A stretch of 32,758 nt of DNA from Acanthaster planci (taxonomy: Eukaryota > Echinodermata > Asteroidea > Valvatida > Acanthasteridae): contig NW_019091395.1 in NCBI RefSeq assembly GCF_001949145.1, positions 1 through 32,758 on the forward strand. Direction: 5' to 3'. Positions 1 through 9,594 of this stretch are shown here, one piece after another; positions within the stretch are counted from its first letter, which is position 1; each line of letters starts with the position of its first letter. Under the pieces are notes generated by a model. It made no database searches. It had not been told where the DNA came from and was given only the letters and a program-made list of their open reading frames with translations. The position numbers and the translations under genes were made by a program.

Positions 1-3000
1 TACAGTAGATACAGAACAGCAGCTCATAAGTGCAAAACCAAAAAAAAAATCCTCAAATAACGTCGCTTTAAACATCCAAATATTTCAGCCATTCCTTCCC
101 AAGCAGATTATCCCCGATGTTTATCAACTCTCATTTTTCACTGTCCACCAAAATGAAAATACATGTACAGTGACTAACTGCAGCGGACTGGACTGCGGAT
201 ATAACGTTACATTCCAGAGTGGCTGCAGCAAACAGCCATGGGTCTGGTGTAGGCATTGGCGTCGGTACCGGTATTTTTAGCAAATGGTGTGGCCTTAACA
301 CCGTAGCTTTGATTTAAGTGGTCAGTTAACAAATATCTGTATACACGTACGTACATGTACTTAATGGCAGACGCATTTTTTATTTACCATTCTATATGGA
401 AGACGTGGCTTCCATTTTTAGTGAGATTTCTACGTTTTTTGTGCTGAATGATAAAATATTTCTGCTTTTTTTTTCAAAGTCGAAATTCTTTTTCACAAAC
501 ACAGAACAATTCTTCTACAACTCAAGTATGACATTTCGTATTTGTTGGTCACTCTATCTTACACAAACCTCAGAACATGTGATACTGGTACATAATTTTT
601 GTGTGCTTTCAACTCAAGTTACCCAACGTAACTAGTTGAGTCACAACACAATGGATGTATACACATGTACATGCACACAAACTCTGACTCACTTCAATGA
701 ACAGGCCACAAATATAATGGGAACTTACACACGGGGTGCTGTCACTTGTGTTGTATTGTGCACATTCTAAAAAGGAGCGTACAAAAAGGGACCAGGTGTA
801 ACAGACAGGTCACTTTCAAATTTACATGCAAGTTATATGTACATGTATGTTATTATCCATTACATGTACATGTATTTACATACTGTACGTACATGTACAT
901 CCCTGTATGGATTTAAATTTGTCACAATAGCAAAAGACACACACAGGAAGGAACACACACTCCCCTATAGTAAACATCAGCTGTTAGGTACACATAAATG
1001 CACCAAGGTCACTTGGGCTGTCATGCTGTCAAACAACTTTCAATGCTAAAAAGTATCTGTGTACACGTGTGCTATGAAGTTTGAAATTTAGTATTCATTA
1101 CCACTAGTTAAGCATATCGGTATGTTTATGTATTTCATCAGCACCATTTAGTGATGCTTGTGGGGTGATGGGACATTCAGCTCTTGAAGGATTAAATACA
1201 TAGTTTGGTTTATTTCTGGATCCCCTGGTTTTCCTCTTCTCTGTGCGTTTGTGTTTGCATGATTGCTTGACATGATACATTCGTAAGTTTGAATTTAAAT
1301 TTGAATTCGGACATGCAGGTTGCTACTTTTGTCCAGCCTTGTCAATAAATATCACACTCTTCACTTTCCATGATAGATGCAGTTTACATGTACACGTGTA
1401 CACCGGTATTTGTCCACCAATGACAACAGGGTCTGAAATAAATGGAATGACCTACGAGTATGTGGGAAGATGAATATAGACGGTATAGACACAGCCAATC
1501 ACATGCACATGAAGACACGGACACATGTTCACGTTGTGTAAAAGTTTAAAAAATAATACTACAACTTGTTTGGTCTGGGACAAATCTGGACACCCAAATT
1601 TCACAGGCGGACTAAACTCAGGTTTTGTAAGTGGTACAAGCCTGGTCAAATCTGTACTGTTTGCGCGTTAAGAGTTTCTGCATGTATTGGTGCACTGGCT
1701 AGCTAGCTAGCCCTCCTATGCAAAGATGCATTCTCAACAGTTGTCCTATCAATCAAAATCAGTCAAGTGGCATACAGTGTAGGATATACAGTTGCCCTTC
1801 GGGCAGGGGAGTCTAAAATCTGGTTGTCCGAACTTCATTTTCAGTTGCCCAACAAGGAATTTTTAGCCACACGTGGTCTCCAAGCTTTCATGTACATGTA
1901 TGTCTATGTACACGTACAGGGGAAGATGAAGGAATTTTTTACTGTTTTTGACGGTTACACCAAAAGGAGGGCTCTAGTACATTAGGCTGAGCATAAATTT
2001 TTAGACTTTTGCACATGCACGTAAATGAACATGTACCTACTTTGTTACATCCTCCATGCACCGGTACAATGATTCCTCCCAGACACAAAGTGGGCGCTGT
2101 TTGCTTCTGAGCTTACAACTCAAGTACATGTATCCGCACGCTCTGCCGCTTTTCTACTTTCCCCGGTTCCGATCAACAGTCGTCCCCAGCAGGCAAACCC
2201 TATGAGTAAGGGGCTCCTGTCTAATTGGACATCCTGATTGTGGGGTTATTTATTTTTACCTGATCCCAGGATGGCTTTGTGTGGTTGGAAAGAGGGGGGG
2301 GGAGGAGGGACTGGCTAAGGGAACGAGTCACGTTGAGAGAAAAAAACAGGTGCCCGCCAGCATTTCAACTGTCAAAGAAACTTTGTTTCCGGCTTGATGC
2401 TCCCGCGGGTTGGTATCCCCAAAAGTCTGTGCACGGTTTAATTTTATTCATGCAAAGTTGAGGTCTAAAGCTTATGTGAGGCTTGTACCCAATATGTACA
2501 TGTACTGTACATAACATGTATGAATGTGTGTCAGCATGACTTGTCATGAGCTCCCCATCCCGAGGACAGGCAACAACATACATTTACATGTATTTGGACA
2601 GACAGCTTTTGCTTCTTCAAAATTGACGTACATGTACAAGCTCCAGTTTTTAATTGCTAGTAGTGATCATTTGACACCAAAGATTCCTTGAGTAGAAGTG
2701 CCCTAGGCACTGCTGCTGGCAAGCTTGAAGAAACCAGTAGAGAGGAGACAGTGGCAAGCAACAACAGTTTTAGAGGTGGGAAGAAAACCCTCAGAGGTAT
2801 ATTCTGGGTAAACCCACGGAATCAACTTTGGAAAATAAGTCTTCACATTTCCTTCCAAAATACCAGGTACCGTATAGTGGAAGTGTGGCCTTAGACAGTT
2901 TATAAAATTTCCTTGGAGAGGACAGGCACATGTAGTTTGAACCTTGGCTGGGAAGGAACACGCAGATGTTTCAATCCTAGATAAAACCCTCGCATGTACA

Positions 3001-4145
3001 TGTACACGAACACACATGTGTTTCTTACTTAAATCGCTTGCAAAAGCTGCAGCAGTGAGGTTCCTGGCCCCTGGTGTCAGGAAAAATATGAAGCTCGGAA
3101 AACGTAAACGTTCCAAGGCATGTCTAACAACAGAACTCAACAGTGGTGTTCCTTTCTTTCCCAGAATGTTCCCGGGTGGTATTCCTTTTGTGCTTACTGC
3201 ATTGTGTTGTACACAATGCACAATACACCAACATAAAGTGCATGTACACTGTACCACAACAGCAGCATATGCATACCGGGTACTTACAGGTGAAAGTGAC
3301 AATGTACTTTCCAATAAATGGGGCATGTACACAACATACACGTACATGCATCCTGTGAATGTCAACTGGATAACAGAAAACGTACTGATTTAGCGTTCAA
3401 CGTGTACATGTGCCTGCATCATGTGGTAGCCTGTTGACAGGAATGCAGATGCTCAGTCTTTGATTCAGAAGTGATCTCTGGCTTCAACACGTTACCTTAA
3501 CAACCATAACATGTTTCCCTGGTTCTTGAACTGAGGTGTCACTTCATTCGACAGCAAAAGTGGCAGACTGACAGTGCCCTGTCACCTGGGTTTTGGGCTT
3601 ATGGTTGGAAGGGGCATCGATGACCCTAAAACGAGGCTTTATTTTGGATCCACACCGATAAGGCTGTGCCGAATATCCGATCAACTGTCGAACACACGAA
3701 TATTATTTTTCGAATAGGAATATTCGAATGCAAAATTCATGAAAAGGACGGGAACATCTTCTTTTGTTTTAAATGAGAAAATTGCACTATGGAGGCTTGT
3801 TTCAAGCAGATTCAAATGAAAAGCATCAGAAATCATATAACAATTTTAAAAGTATATTATTCATAAATGAATTTAAAAGGAGCAGAAATTTTTAACAGGG
3901 CTAAAAGTCATGTAAGTCCTGTTCATCTCTGAAATCTTGCTAAATCATGGCTGCAGACACTCCTAGATGTGAGACGCTATTTGTATTTACTAGCAAACTG
4001 TTCAACAAGATCGACAAATTGTGCACAGATCGAGCAATCATGCATTTCAAACACGTCAAAGTCATGACAGTTATGAAACACTAAAAATTATATGAATGAT
4101 GGATAAAAAACAACTCGGCCATTCATCATTGTTCAGGGCCATCAA
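1..4145. other. Gene-free region, rich in ACATGTAC
   Basis: I recognise no gene here. Open frames on both strands are short or low in complexity. The longest, on the minus strand at 2703-3365, is full of Cys, Val, His and Tyr runs that come from CATGTACA-type repeats, and it resembles no family I know. The alternating word ACATGTAC/TACATGTA recurs many times, for example near 346-360, 837-900, 1386-1400, 2494-2520, 2585-2637 and 2994-3006. Exons of a gene lying mainly outside the window cannot be excluded. Confidence 0.6.
832..903. repeat. ACATGTAC palindromic repeat cluster
   Basis: This is the densest cluster of the TACATGTACATGTA word in the window, with several overlapping copies in about 70 bases. 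The word is its own reverse complement, so it reads the same on both strands. Shorter copies are scattered over the whole window, including 10552-10566 and 7534-7542, so this is a genome-wide compositional habit and not one local element. Confidence 0.7.
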
Positions 4146-4150
4146 TTCGG

Positions 4151-4190
4151 GGCCTGTTTGTTTCACATGTGGATCTGGATTGGGATCAGT
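4151..4190 (+). repeat. Left outer arm of an inverted repeat around the foldback element
   Basis: Its reverse complement resembles 5428-5478. Both share a GATCCAGATCC-type core, then AAACAAACA, then GGCC, with small gaps between these blocks. The two arms bracket the 16-bp tandem arrays, so they may be the true ends of one larger element, or the remains of an older element into which the foldback inserted. The match is partial. Confidence 0.45.
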
Positions 4191-4279
4191 GATCCCAGAG
4201 CTGGTTCATGCTATCCATTACGCCTAGCATGCCTACATGTAGGTACATGTAGGTAGGTTAATCTCTGTGGTAACTGGTC

Positions 4280-4426
4280 AACTCGTACCCGAGTTACTCG
4301 TACCCCAAAATTTACACCCAAGTTAAGTCGAACCCGAGTCAAGTCGTACCCGCGTCAAGTCTTACCCATGTTAACTCGTACCCGAGTCAAGTCATACCCA
4401 ACGCACATAACTTAACTTGTACCCTA
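4280..4426 (+). repeat. Left arm of foldback element: about eight 16-bp tandem units
   Basis: Degenerate tandem copies of a 16-bp unit close to AAGTCGTACCCGAGTC follow one another, with two units lengthened by about 9-13 bases. The reverse complement of the same unit forms the array at 5235-5371. Tandem repeats inside long inverted termini are the hallmark of foldback-type DNA elements. No transposase is visible between the arms. Confidence 0.85.
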
Positions 4427-5234
4427 TGAATTTCAACACTGAATCTGACCAATGGAAGCATTTTTCCCTGACATGTATTGTTGGGAATATTAAATTCAGA
4501 TATTGAATTTGAAAAAATATCATTTGTCAAATTGTTAGTGCCATCGCCATGTTTTCTCTTGTTTTTAGAGATGATCCAGTGAAGTCTTGATGCGAATGGT
4601 CACACTGTACATCAGAGCGGGCTATGCAGCAGACATTGAGCGTTGCGGGAGAACGTTGTTGGAAAACAAACTTGAATATAAGTACAGCGTGCAGTATAAG
4701 CATGCAGAAAATGGAAACAAACACGACTGAAATTGCAGCTTTTGGCATGCAATAATTTGAGTGACTTTTTTCTTCCTGACTTGGTAAAATAATAGCCCGA
4801 ACACCTCCAGCCGTACAGTTCTATCACAAACTTTGTAGTACAGTTTGCGACAGTACTGTAGTGTACTGATGACCGGAGGCACACAGGCCAGTATCAGTAA
4901 AATAAATTTATTAATGATGTGCTGTTTAAGATTGTAAATGTTTTGAGTGACTTCTTTTTGCAATAAAATTTGATAGACAAACCGAAGCAGTGTAATTATT
5001 TTTTTTTTTTGCAGGCGTTGTATACGTTACCATTTTGGGGCTATTTGGGGGCTGGCCATCAACCTTCCCGCTTGGATAGTCTTGGGAGAATCCACAATTT
5101 CTATTGTTGCTCTTTGAAGCACAATTGCAGCCACGCCAGCACGAAAAGCGATCATAATGGCGGCACTTCAAAGAAGTTTGTGGTCAAGTCTGCAACTTAA
5201 CCATTGAAAGCGGCTTCAGTGTCATTTATTTTGG
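4427..5234. mobile_element. Interior of the foldback element
   Basis: About 800 bases separate the two opposed 16-bp-unit arrays. The interior is AT-rich and contains a T tract at 5000-5010. Two related fragments with the word GAGTGACTT occur at about 4758 and 4945. The open frame on the minus strand at 4622-4963 (113 residues) has no domain I recognise and is probably not coding. The element looks non-autonomous. Confidence 0.6.
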
Positions 5235-5371
5235 GGGTACGAGTTAACTTGGGTATGAGTTAACTTGGGTACGAACATGAGGAATTAACTTGGGTACGAC
5301 TTGATCCGGGTACAAGTTAACCAGGGTACGAAATGACTTGGGTACGAAATGACTCAAGTACAACTTCAATG
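5235..5371 (-). repeat. Right arm of foldback element: about eight 16-bp tandem units
   Basis: The unit reads GGGTACGACTTAACTT-like on the plus strand, the reverse complement of the left-arm unit, again with 16-bp spacing and one lengthened copy near 5272. The arms would form a long imperfect hairpin of about 140 bp. Confidence 0.85.
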
Positions 5372-5427
5372 ACCCAAAATCGGTTTTGTTAGTGGACCAG
5401 GCATGACCAACAACATTTTTGACGTCT

Positions 5428-5503
5428 GATCACGATCCAGATCCTCGTGAACTGATGAAACAAACACTGAAACCGGCCCAGGGATTGTCTGAGGATCTGG
5501 ATC
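5428..5503. repeat. Right outer arm with a 13-bp inverted repeat
   Basis: GATCCAGATCCTC at 5434-5446 is matched by its exact reverse complement at 5491-5503. The segment 5428-5478 also resembles the reverse complement of 4151-4190, which lies on the far side of the foldback arrays. Confidence 0.6.
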
Positions 5504-6265
5504 AAGACGATTCATGCATGGATCATGAACAAAAACATTCCTGCATAGAACACTGACCATGCTGACACACAACTGAACGTTACCCAATGTCACTCAAAAT
5601 GGTCATGGTAACTTAGTTGGACGAGCAGCATGAGCAGTCCCGGGCCACAGCCCAGATGGTCGACTCGGCCTGAACAATTCTCTAACCCAAACGTCACTTC
5701 ACCAGTCATGAATACACCTTGACACTGACTACATAAAGATTATACTAAAATATCTCACTTTTCAGATGAAAACAAATGATTCCCTTACCGTTTTCCTGAA
5801 CAAACTTTACGGTGCGAATCACTCCGACGTTCCTCTGTTTTGGATCATCTTTCAAAAGGATATGCAGACACGTGATTCATTGTCGACGTTCTGATTGGTT
5901 AGTGGGGATGACCTAATTTTTCTCAGCTGAAGTTAATTAGCCATCACCCGTGTGGCGGCGCTATATCAAATTTACAGCGAATTTTTTAGTAGGAGCTGGG
6001 CCGGGCGCATGCCGCTTTTGTCAACAATGTTGACTTAGTGTTTTGGTGTAGGTTTATACAGGATTAGCGGTGTTTTAGGGGCCAGCATCAGTGATGACAT
6101 CAAATACTTAGTGAAAACGTTCGTGTAATGTTTATTTGCTGTGCGAGACGTTATGTTGTGCCTTACACGCGTATTTACTTGGACCTACACTTCGTCCTCA
6201 ACATTATTTGTTCAGGTGTGTGAATTTTAAACCCATAATCACTGATTTTCATTATGTGTGACTGT
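5504..6265. other. Intergenic sequence, no gene seen
   Basis: There is no open frame of note and no structural RNA that I can recognise. The sequence is unique-looking and moderately AT-rich. It ends where the duplicated segment described at 6266 begins. Confidence 0.5.
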
Positions 6266-6335
6266 GAATGCAACATGTCAATAACCATTTCTACCACCGT
6301 GAATGCCACACATCATTTCCCATCAAGCATCAATT
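6266..6335 (+). repeat. Uninterrupted copy of a duplicated sequence (empty site)
   Basis: The first half (6266-6300) matches 6886-6920 at most positions, and the second half (6305-6335) matches 7331-7361. In the other copy these halves are separated by the element at 6931-7313, and the left end is separated from its flank by the element at 6541-6886. This copy therefore shows what the site looked like before both insertions. Confidence 0.7.
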
Positions 6336-6540
6336 TCGCTTTTAGGACATGTCACTTCTGATGGCTGTTACAATATTCATGGAGGAATAAAACACAACAT
6401 TTTACAGTGTTTTATGGGGAAATTACTAATTAGTGTTCATGGAACTCTTTCCCAGCTTAAATTTAGGGACAGATATTTTTGTGCGTGGTTTAAGAATATA
6501 TTGAAATAAGACACAAATTCCAAATGATGTACTGTGAATG

Positions 6541-6886
6541 TGTTACGCCCCAACTATAGCATGTGTCCCAACTATAGTTGGGACAGTCCCAACTGTAGTT
6601 CTGCAGTTGGGCTGGCCTAACTATTGTTGACCAATGTCTGTGGGAAATGTCTCAACATCATCCAAGTCAATGTGTCCCACACTTGACACAATTCATATAA
6701 AATGTGGCACTTCATCTAGCCCTATGACCAATGACATGACGTTTGTAAACAATATGACTTTGGCACATGCAGGGCACATCGTGCACGCAGGACCTCTCTG
6801 CTGTAGTTGGGCCGGCCCAACTGTAGCACTCTAGTTGGGACGGGCCCAACTATAGTTGGGACTGATGCTATAGTTGGGGCGTGACA
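6541..6886. mobile_element. MITE with about 80-bp terminal inverted repeats
   Basis: The left end begins TGTTACGCCCCAACTATAG and the reverse complement of the right end begins TGTCACGCCCCAACTATAG. Similarity continues for about 80 bases (6541-6620 against 6803-6886), including repeated CCCAACTATAGTTGGG palindromes. The element is flanked on both sides by AATG (6537-6540 and 6887-6890), a probable 4-bp target-site duplication. The uninterrupted copy at 6266-6300 reads across this junction with a single AATG. The 180-base interior codes for nothing recognisable. Confidence 0.85.
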
Positions 6887-6930
6887 AATGCAACGTGCCA
6901 ATAACTATTTCTACCTCCATGCAATAACAT

Positions 6931-7313
6931 GAGCTATATATGCAATCACACATATGATTATGAAGCCAAACCACAGTTCACAACCATGCACAATGCATGA
7001 CATCTAGATGCTCAACCAACCATAAAAACTTCACGTGTGAAATTAGGCTCCAATAACATTCGGGCTTTATTTTCCTTTAAAAAAACCCCTCCCTGCCCAC
7101 AATTCCGACCCGTGATTCGAACCCACACCCCATGCATCACAAACCAATATGCCGTTACCGCTTGACTACCGCAATTCACACAAATTGATGGTGTTTTTAC
7201 TGTTGATACAACGATAAACGGCTGCAACGCAAGTCTAATACACATTCGGCATGCGCAATACAAACACAAACATATCGTGGTTTGGCTTCATACGTATGGT
7301 TGCATATATATCT
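6931..7313. mobile_element. TIR element with 9-bp target duplication and internal tRNA-like segment
   Basis: Imperfect inverted termini of about 35-45 bases (6931-6975 and 7278-7313) share a perfect 16-bp block, TATGAAGCCAAACCAC, with its complement. Directly outside lie identical 9-bp repeats, CAATAACAT, at 6922-6930 and 7314-7322. A 9-bp duplication is typical of Mutator-like elements, but family assignment from this alone is tentative. The interior carries a tRNA-like stretch on the minus strand (7098-7172). There is no transposase. Confidence 0.75.
7098..7172 (-). other. tRNA-like segment (pol III A and B boxes) inside a TIR element
   Basis: On the minus strand an A-box-like stretch, TAGTCAAGCGGTAACGG (7152-7168), is followed at tRNA spacing by a B box, GGTTCGAATCA (7113-7123). 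The overall length of about 75 bases is that of a tRNA. The T-arm stem has mismatches and the acceptor stem is poor, so this is a tRNA pseudogene or SINE head, not a working tRNA gene. Confidence 0.55.
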
Positions 7314-7635
7314 CAATAACATACATGTATACCACACATCGTTTCTCATCAATCATCATGATGCATATTAAACAGCCTCTTCGAAATTGATCTGTTGCGC
7401 ATTTGGGCGCACGTTTGTGTTGTTTACACAAGACAAGCCCAAATGCTCATTTGCCAATTGTGTGTTAGTTTTTTGGCGCGCCGGCTTTGTTGATTTATCG
7501 TTTTGGAATACAGACACAGTTGTGATAACAGCTGTACATGTACATAAGCCATGCAGTATTGTAGTTTTCCATACACGTAGACTTGTGCGCTGTGGATATG
7601 CCTAGCAGACTTCACATGATCTGATGATGCGACCC

Positions 7636-7879
7636 ACTCTGTGAAAATGAGTCTTACGTCGCCAGAGCCACTTTGGAGTAAGAAGTCCTTCAGAAAAATT
7701 TTTCATGTGTACATGTAAATTAACAGGAACCCACAGCATTTTTCACCATGGAGTATCCACTTTCATCAGGATGCCAAACTGAGTGATACATCAAAACAAA
7801 AAACTCAATTTGCTCATTCCAGTACAAATGAAAACTCAAAAAAGTGGCTCTGGCGACGTAAGACTCATTTTCACTGAGT
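7636..7879. mobile_element. MITE with about 38-bp near-perfect terminal inverted repeats
   Basis: The left arm 7636-7674 and right arm 7841-7879 are reverse complements with a single difference, and share the block GTGAAAATGAGTCTTACGTC. The interior is about 165 bases and non-coding. I could not identify a target-site duplication. It lies about 140 bases upstream of the PGAP4-like coding region and could overlap that gene's promoter or 5' UTR. Confidence 0.8.
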
Positions 7880-8026
7880 AAGTCACATATTGTGATTTAG
7901 CGCTTTGGTATACATGTAGCCCTACAAGTTAGACCGTCTGACTAAAGTACCAACAATTGCTGTTCATGCAGGTTTATATGTGCTCAGTGCCTTATGTTAT
8001 CTGTTTTTAACTGAAAGGCTGTGAAC

Positions 8027-9355
8027 ATGTATGATGTGGCAGGTGCCATGGAGAGCACATCGTTAACACTGGTAATTTCTTTCTTACTTGCTTTTTTATG
8101 TTTCCAGTGGAAAGGAATTTTGGTGAGGACTGCAATCGTGTATGGAGTAACTTTCCTCCTGGTTCTTCCCCTGCTGTGCCAAAATTTGCCATATTCAGTA
8201 TACTTTGTCACACCCAGGGATGTTGAACAGAAAGCCCTCCAACTCAACCAGTACAGGGTGTCCGATGCTGAAAAGTATCTGGCGACACTGGCAAAAAATG
8301 GCCCGTCCAAGGCACTTCCCAAAGCGGGGAGCTTACGAATCGTCGTGGGGGTCATCAGCGTCTCTCGTAAGACCAGAACCTTCAGCACACAGTATCTCAC
8401 ACAGGTGATGGCGGGCCTGCACAAGATCATTGCCAGGCACGGAGTTGAGGACGAGGTCTTTACGTTCATCTGCACCACCCAGAAGGCTGGACGGAGCCAC
8501 CCGGAGGCAGATAGGCTAGCGGGTTACTTCCATGTGGTCCGGTTCCCGCTGGACCGCCCGAGGCACGACGGCTGGAGGCACGAGGAGGAGAAAGAGGGCT
8601 ATACTTTCTGCTTGGAATCGGCTGCCCGGTTTGACGCCAAGTATGTCCTGCTGCTGCAGGATGACGCCCTCCCACGTGCAAACTTCTACGAGGTCCTGGA
8701 CCACCTGCTGCGTCACCGCCTGGAGAGGGCATTCGCCCATGGGCGAGCCGTGGTGGGCCCGGATGACTGGGCCTGGCTGAAGCTCAACTTCCCCAACGAG
8801 CTGGCCAACTTCCATCGCAGCCCCTTCTTCGTTGGCGACTGGGTGGCGCTGTCACTTGTCTTAGCCAGCCTCGTCACCATTACGTTCCACTTCTGCTCAG
8901 GACAGCTGTCATCATCACCCATCGCCAACCATGCATTGGATCAGAAGTCCCGAAGGCGCGGCCACCTTGCCACCTCGTATTGCATCTTCCTCGTGAGCTT
9001 TGCCTACTTCTTTCTCGCCTCCTGGCTCATCGGCCGGCCGTACTTCTTGCATCTCTATGGCCTCTCCAAGCACTTCGCCCGCCTGGACCCTGGCACCTCC
9101 TGCTGCCTGCCGGCAGTCCTCTTCCCCCGGGAGAGAGTGGCAGGCCTTGTGAAGTACCTGGATGGAGTGACATGCAAGCCGGGGTTCCCTCTGGACTTCG
9201 CCCTGGAAGCGTTCAGGGAGCAAGAGAGCCTCAGACAGTACCTCGTGGTACCCAATCTCTTCACGCACATCGGGTACTACTCTGCGCTGCACACTGGCAC
9301 CAACAGGCAATCTGCCTACGCTTTCCTAGAGGAATTTTCATATCTTCCACCCTGA
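8027..9355 (+). CDS. PGAP4: PGAP4/TMEM246-like GPI-GalNAc transferase
   Basis: A Golgi membrane glycosyltransferase that adds beta-1,4-GalNAc to the first mannose of GPI anchors. The frame is open for 442 residues in one exon. A membrane segment lies at about 31-53. Family hallmarks include EKEGYTFCLES near 187-197, the metal-site-like QDDA at 211-214 after KYVLLL, and LDPGTSCCLPAVLFP after the membrane pair. Two membrane segments (about 271-291 and 316-338) interrupt the catalytic domain, the unusual plan known for PGAP4. The human protein, as I recall it, is about 403 residues, so this one is slightly longer. An in-frame TGA at 8012-8014 closes the frame upstream. The first ATG is at 8027 (A at -3). 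ATG 8048 has a stronger Kozak context and would give 435 residues. Residues 12-28 form an additional hydrophobic stretch. Coding GC content is far above the flanks. Confidence 0.93.
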   Translation: MYDVAGAMESTSLTLVISFLLAFLCFQWKGILVRTAIVYGVTFLLVLPLLCQNLPYSVYFVTPRDVEQKALQLNQYRVSDAEKYLATLAKNGPSKALPKAGSLRIVVGVISVSRKTRTFSTQYLTQVMAGLHKIIARHGVEDEVFTFICTTQKAGRSHPEADRLAGYFHVVRFPLDRPRHDGWRHEEEKEGYTFCLESAARFDAKYVLLLQDDALPRANFYEVLDHLLRHRLERAFAHGRAVVGPDDWAWLKLNFPNELANFHRSPFFVGDWVALSLVLASLVTITFHFCSGQLSSSPIANHALDQKSRRRGHLATSYCIFLVSFAYFFLASWLIGRPYFLHLYGLSKHFARLDPGTSCCLPAVLFPRERVAGLVKYLDGVTCKPGFPLDFALEAFREQESLRQYLVVPNLFTHIGYYSALHTGTNRQSAYAFLEEFSYLPP

Positions 9356-9588
9356 GCCGCCTGACCCATACACTGCAAAATTCACCAAAGACCGGAGAGC
9401 TGGCAAAGAAATCAGGAAGGTACAGCCCAGCCACATGGAACGTGATACCCTTGAAAGCTGCAGTCCAAAATTGGCCAAAGAGTTTTTGCGTAGACCAACA
9501 AGAATTCATAGATGATGCAATGTAGTTACAATTATTTCTAGCCATTTTGGTTGGAAGTTTGCTTATCTTCCAAAGTCTTAAGTGATGC

Positions 9589-9594
9589 ATTAAA
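9589..9594 (+). promoter_or_regulatory. Possible poly(A) signal of the PGAP4-like gene
   Basis: ATTAAA lies about 235 bases after the stop codon and is followed by a T- and GT-rich stretch. It is the nearest plausible hexamer, but such words are frequent in AT-rich DNA. Confidence 0.35.

Noticed and set aside
2703-3365. Minus-strand open frame of 220 residues
   Set aside because: The composition is dominated by Cys, Val, His and Tyr from CATGTACA-type repeats. It has no domain, and an overlapping plus-strand frame of similar quality exists, so a chance open frame is likelier.
3690-3730. CGAATATT-type imperfect palindrome
   Set aside because: It is short and AT-rich, without flanking duplication or a second copy. 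It is too weak to call an element.
4622-4963. Open frame of 113 residues inside the foldback element
   Set aside because: It resembles no transposase or other family, it is overlapped by other frames on the same strand, and the AT-rich context makes it a chance frame.
8021-8026. GTG start for the PGAP4-like gene
   Set aside because: GTG starts are not expected in animal nuclear genes. The first ATG in frame is at 8027.
8466-9310. Several antisense open frames across the PGAP4-like gene
   Set aside because: They are mirror frames of a GC-rich coding region with proline/glycine-rich products and no independent family match.
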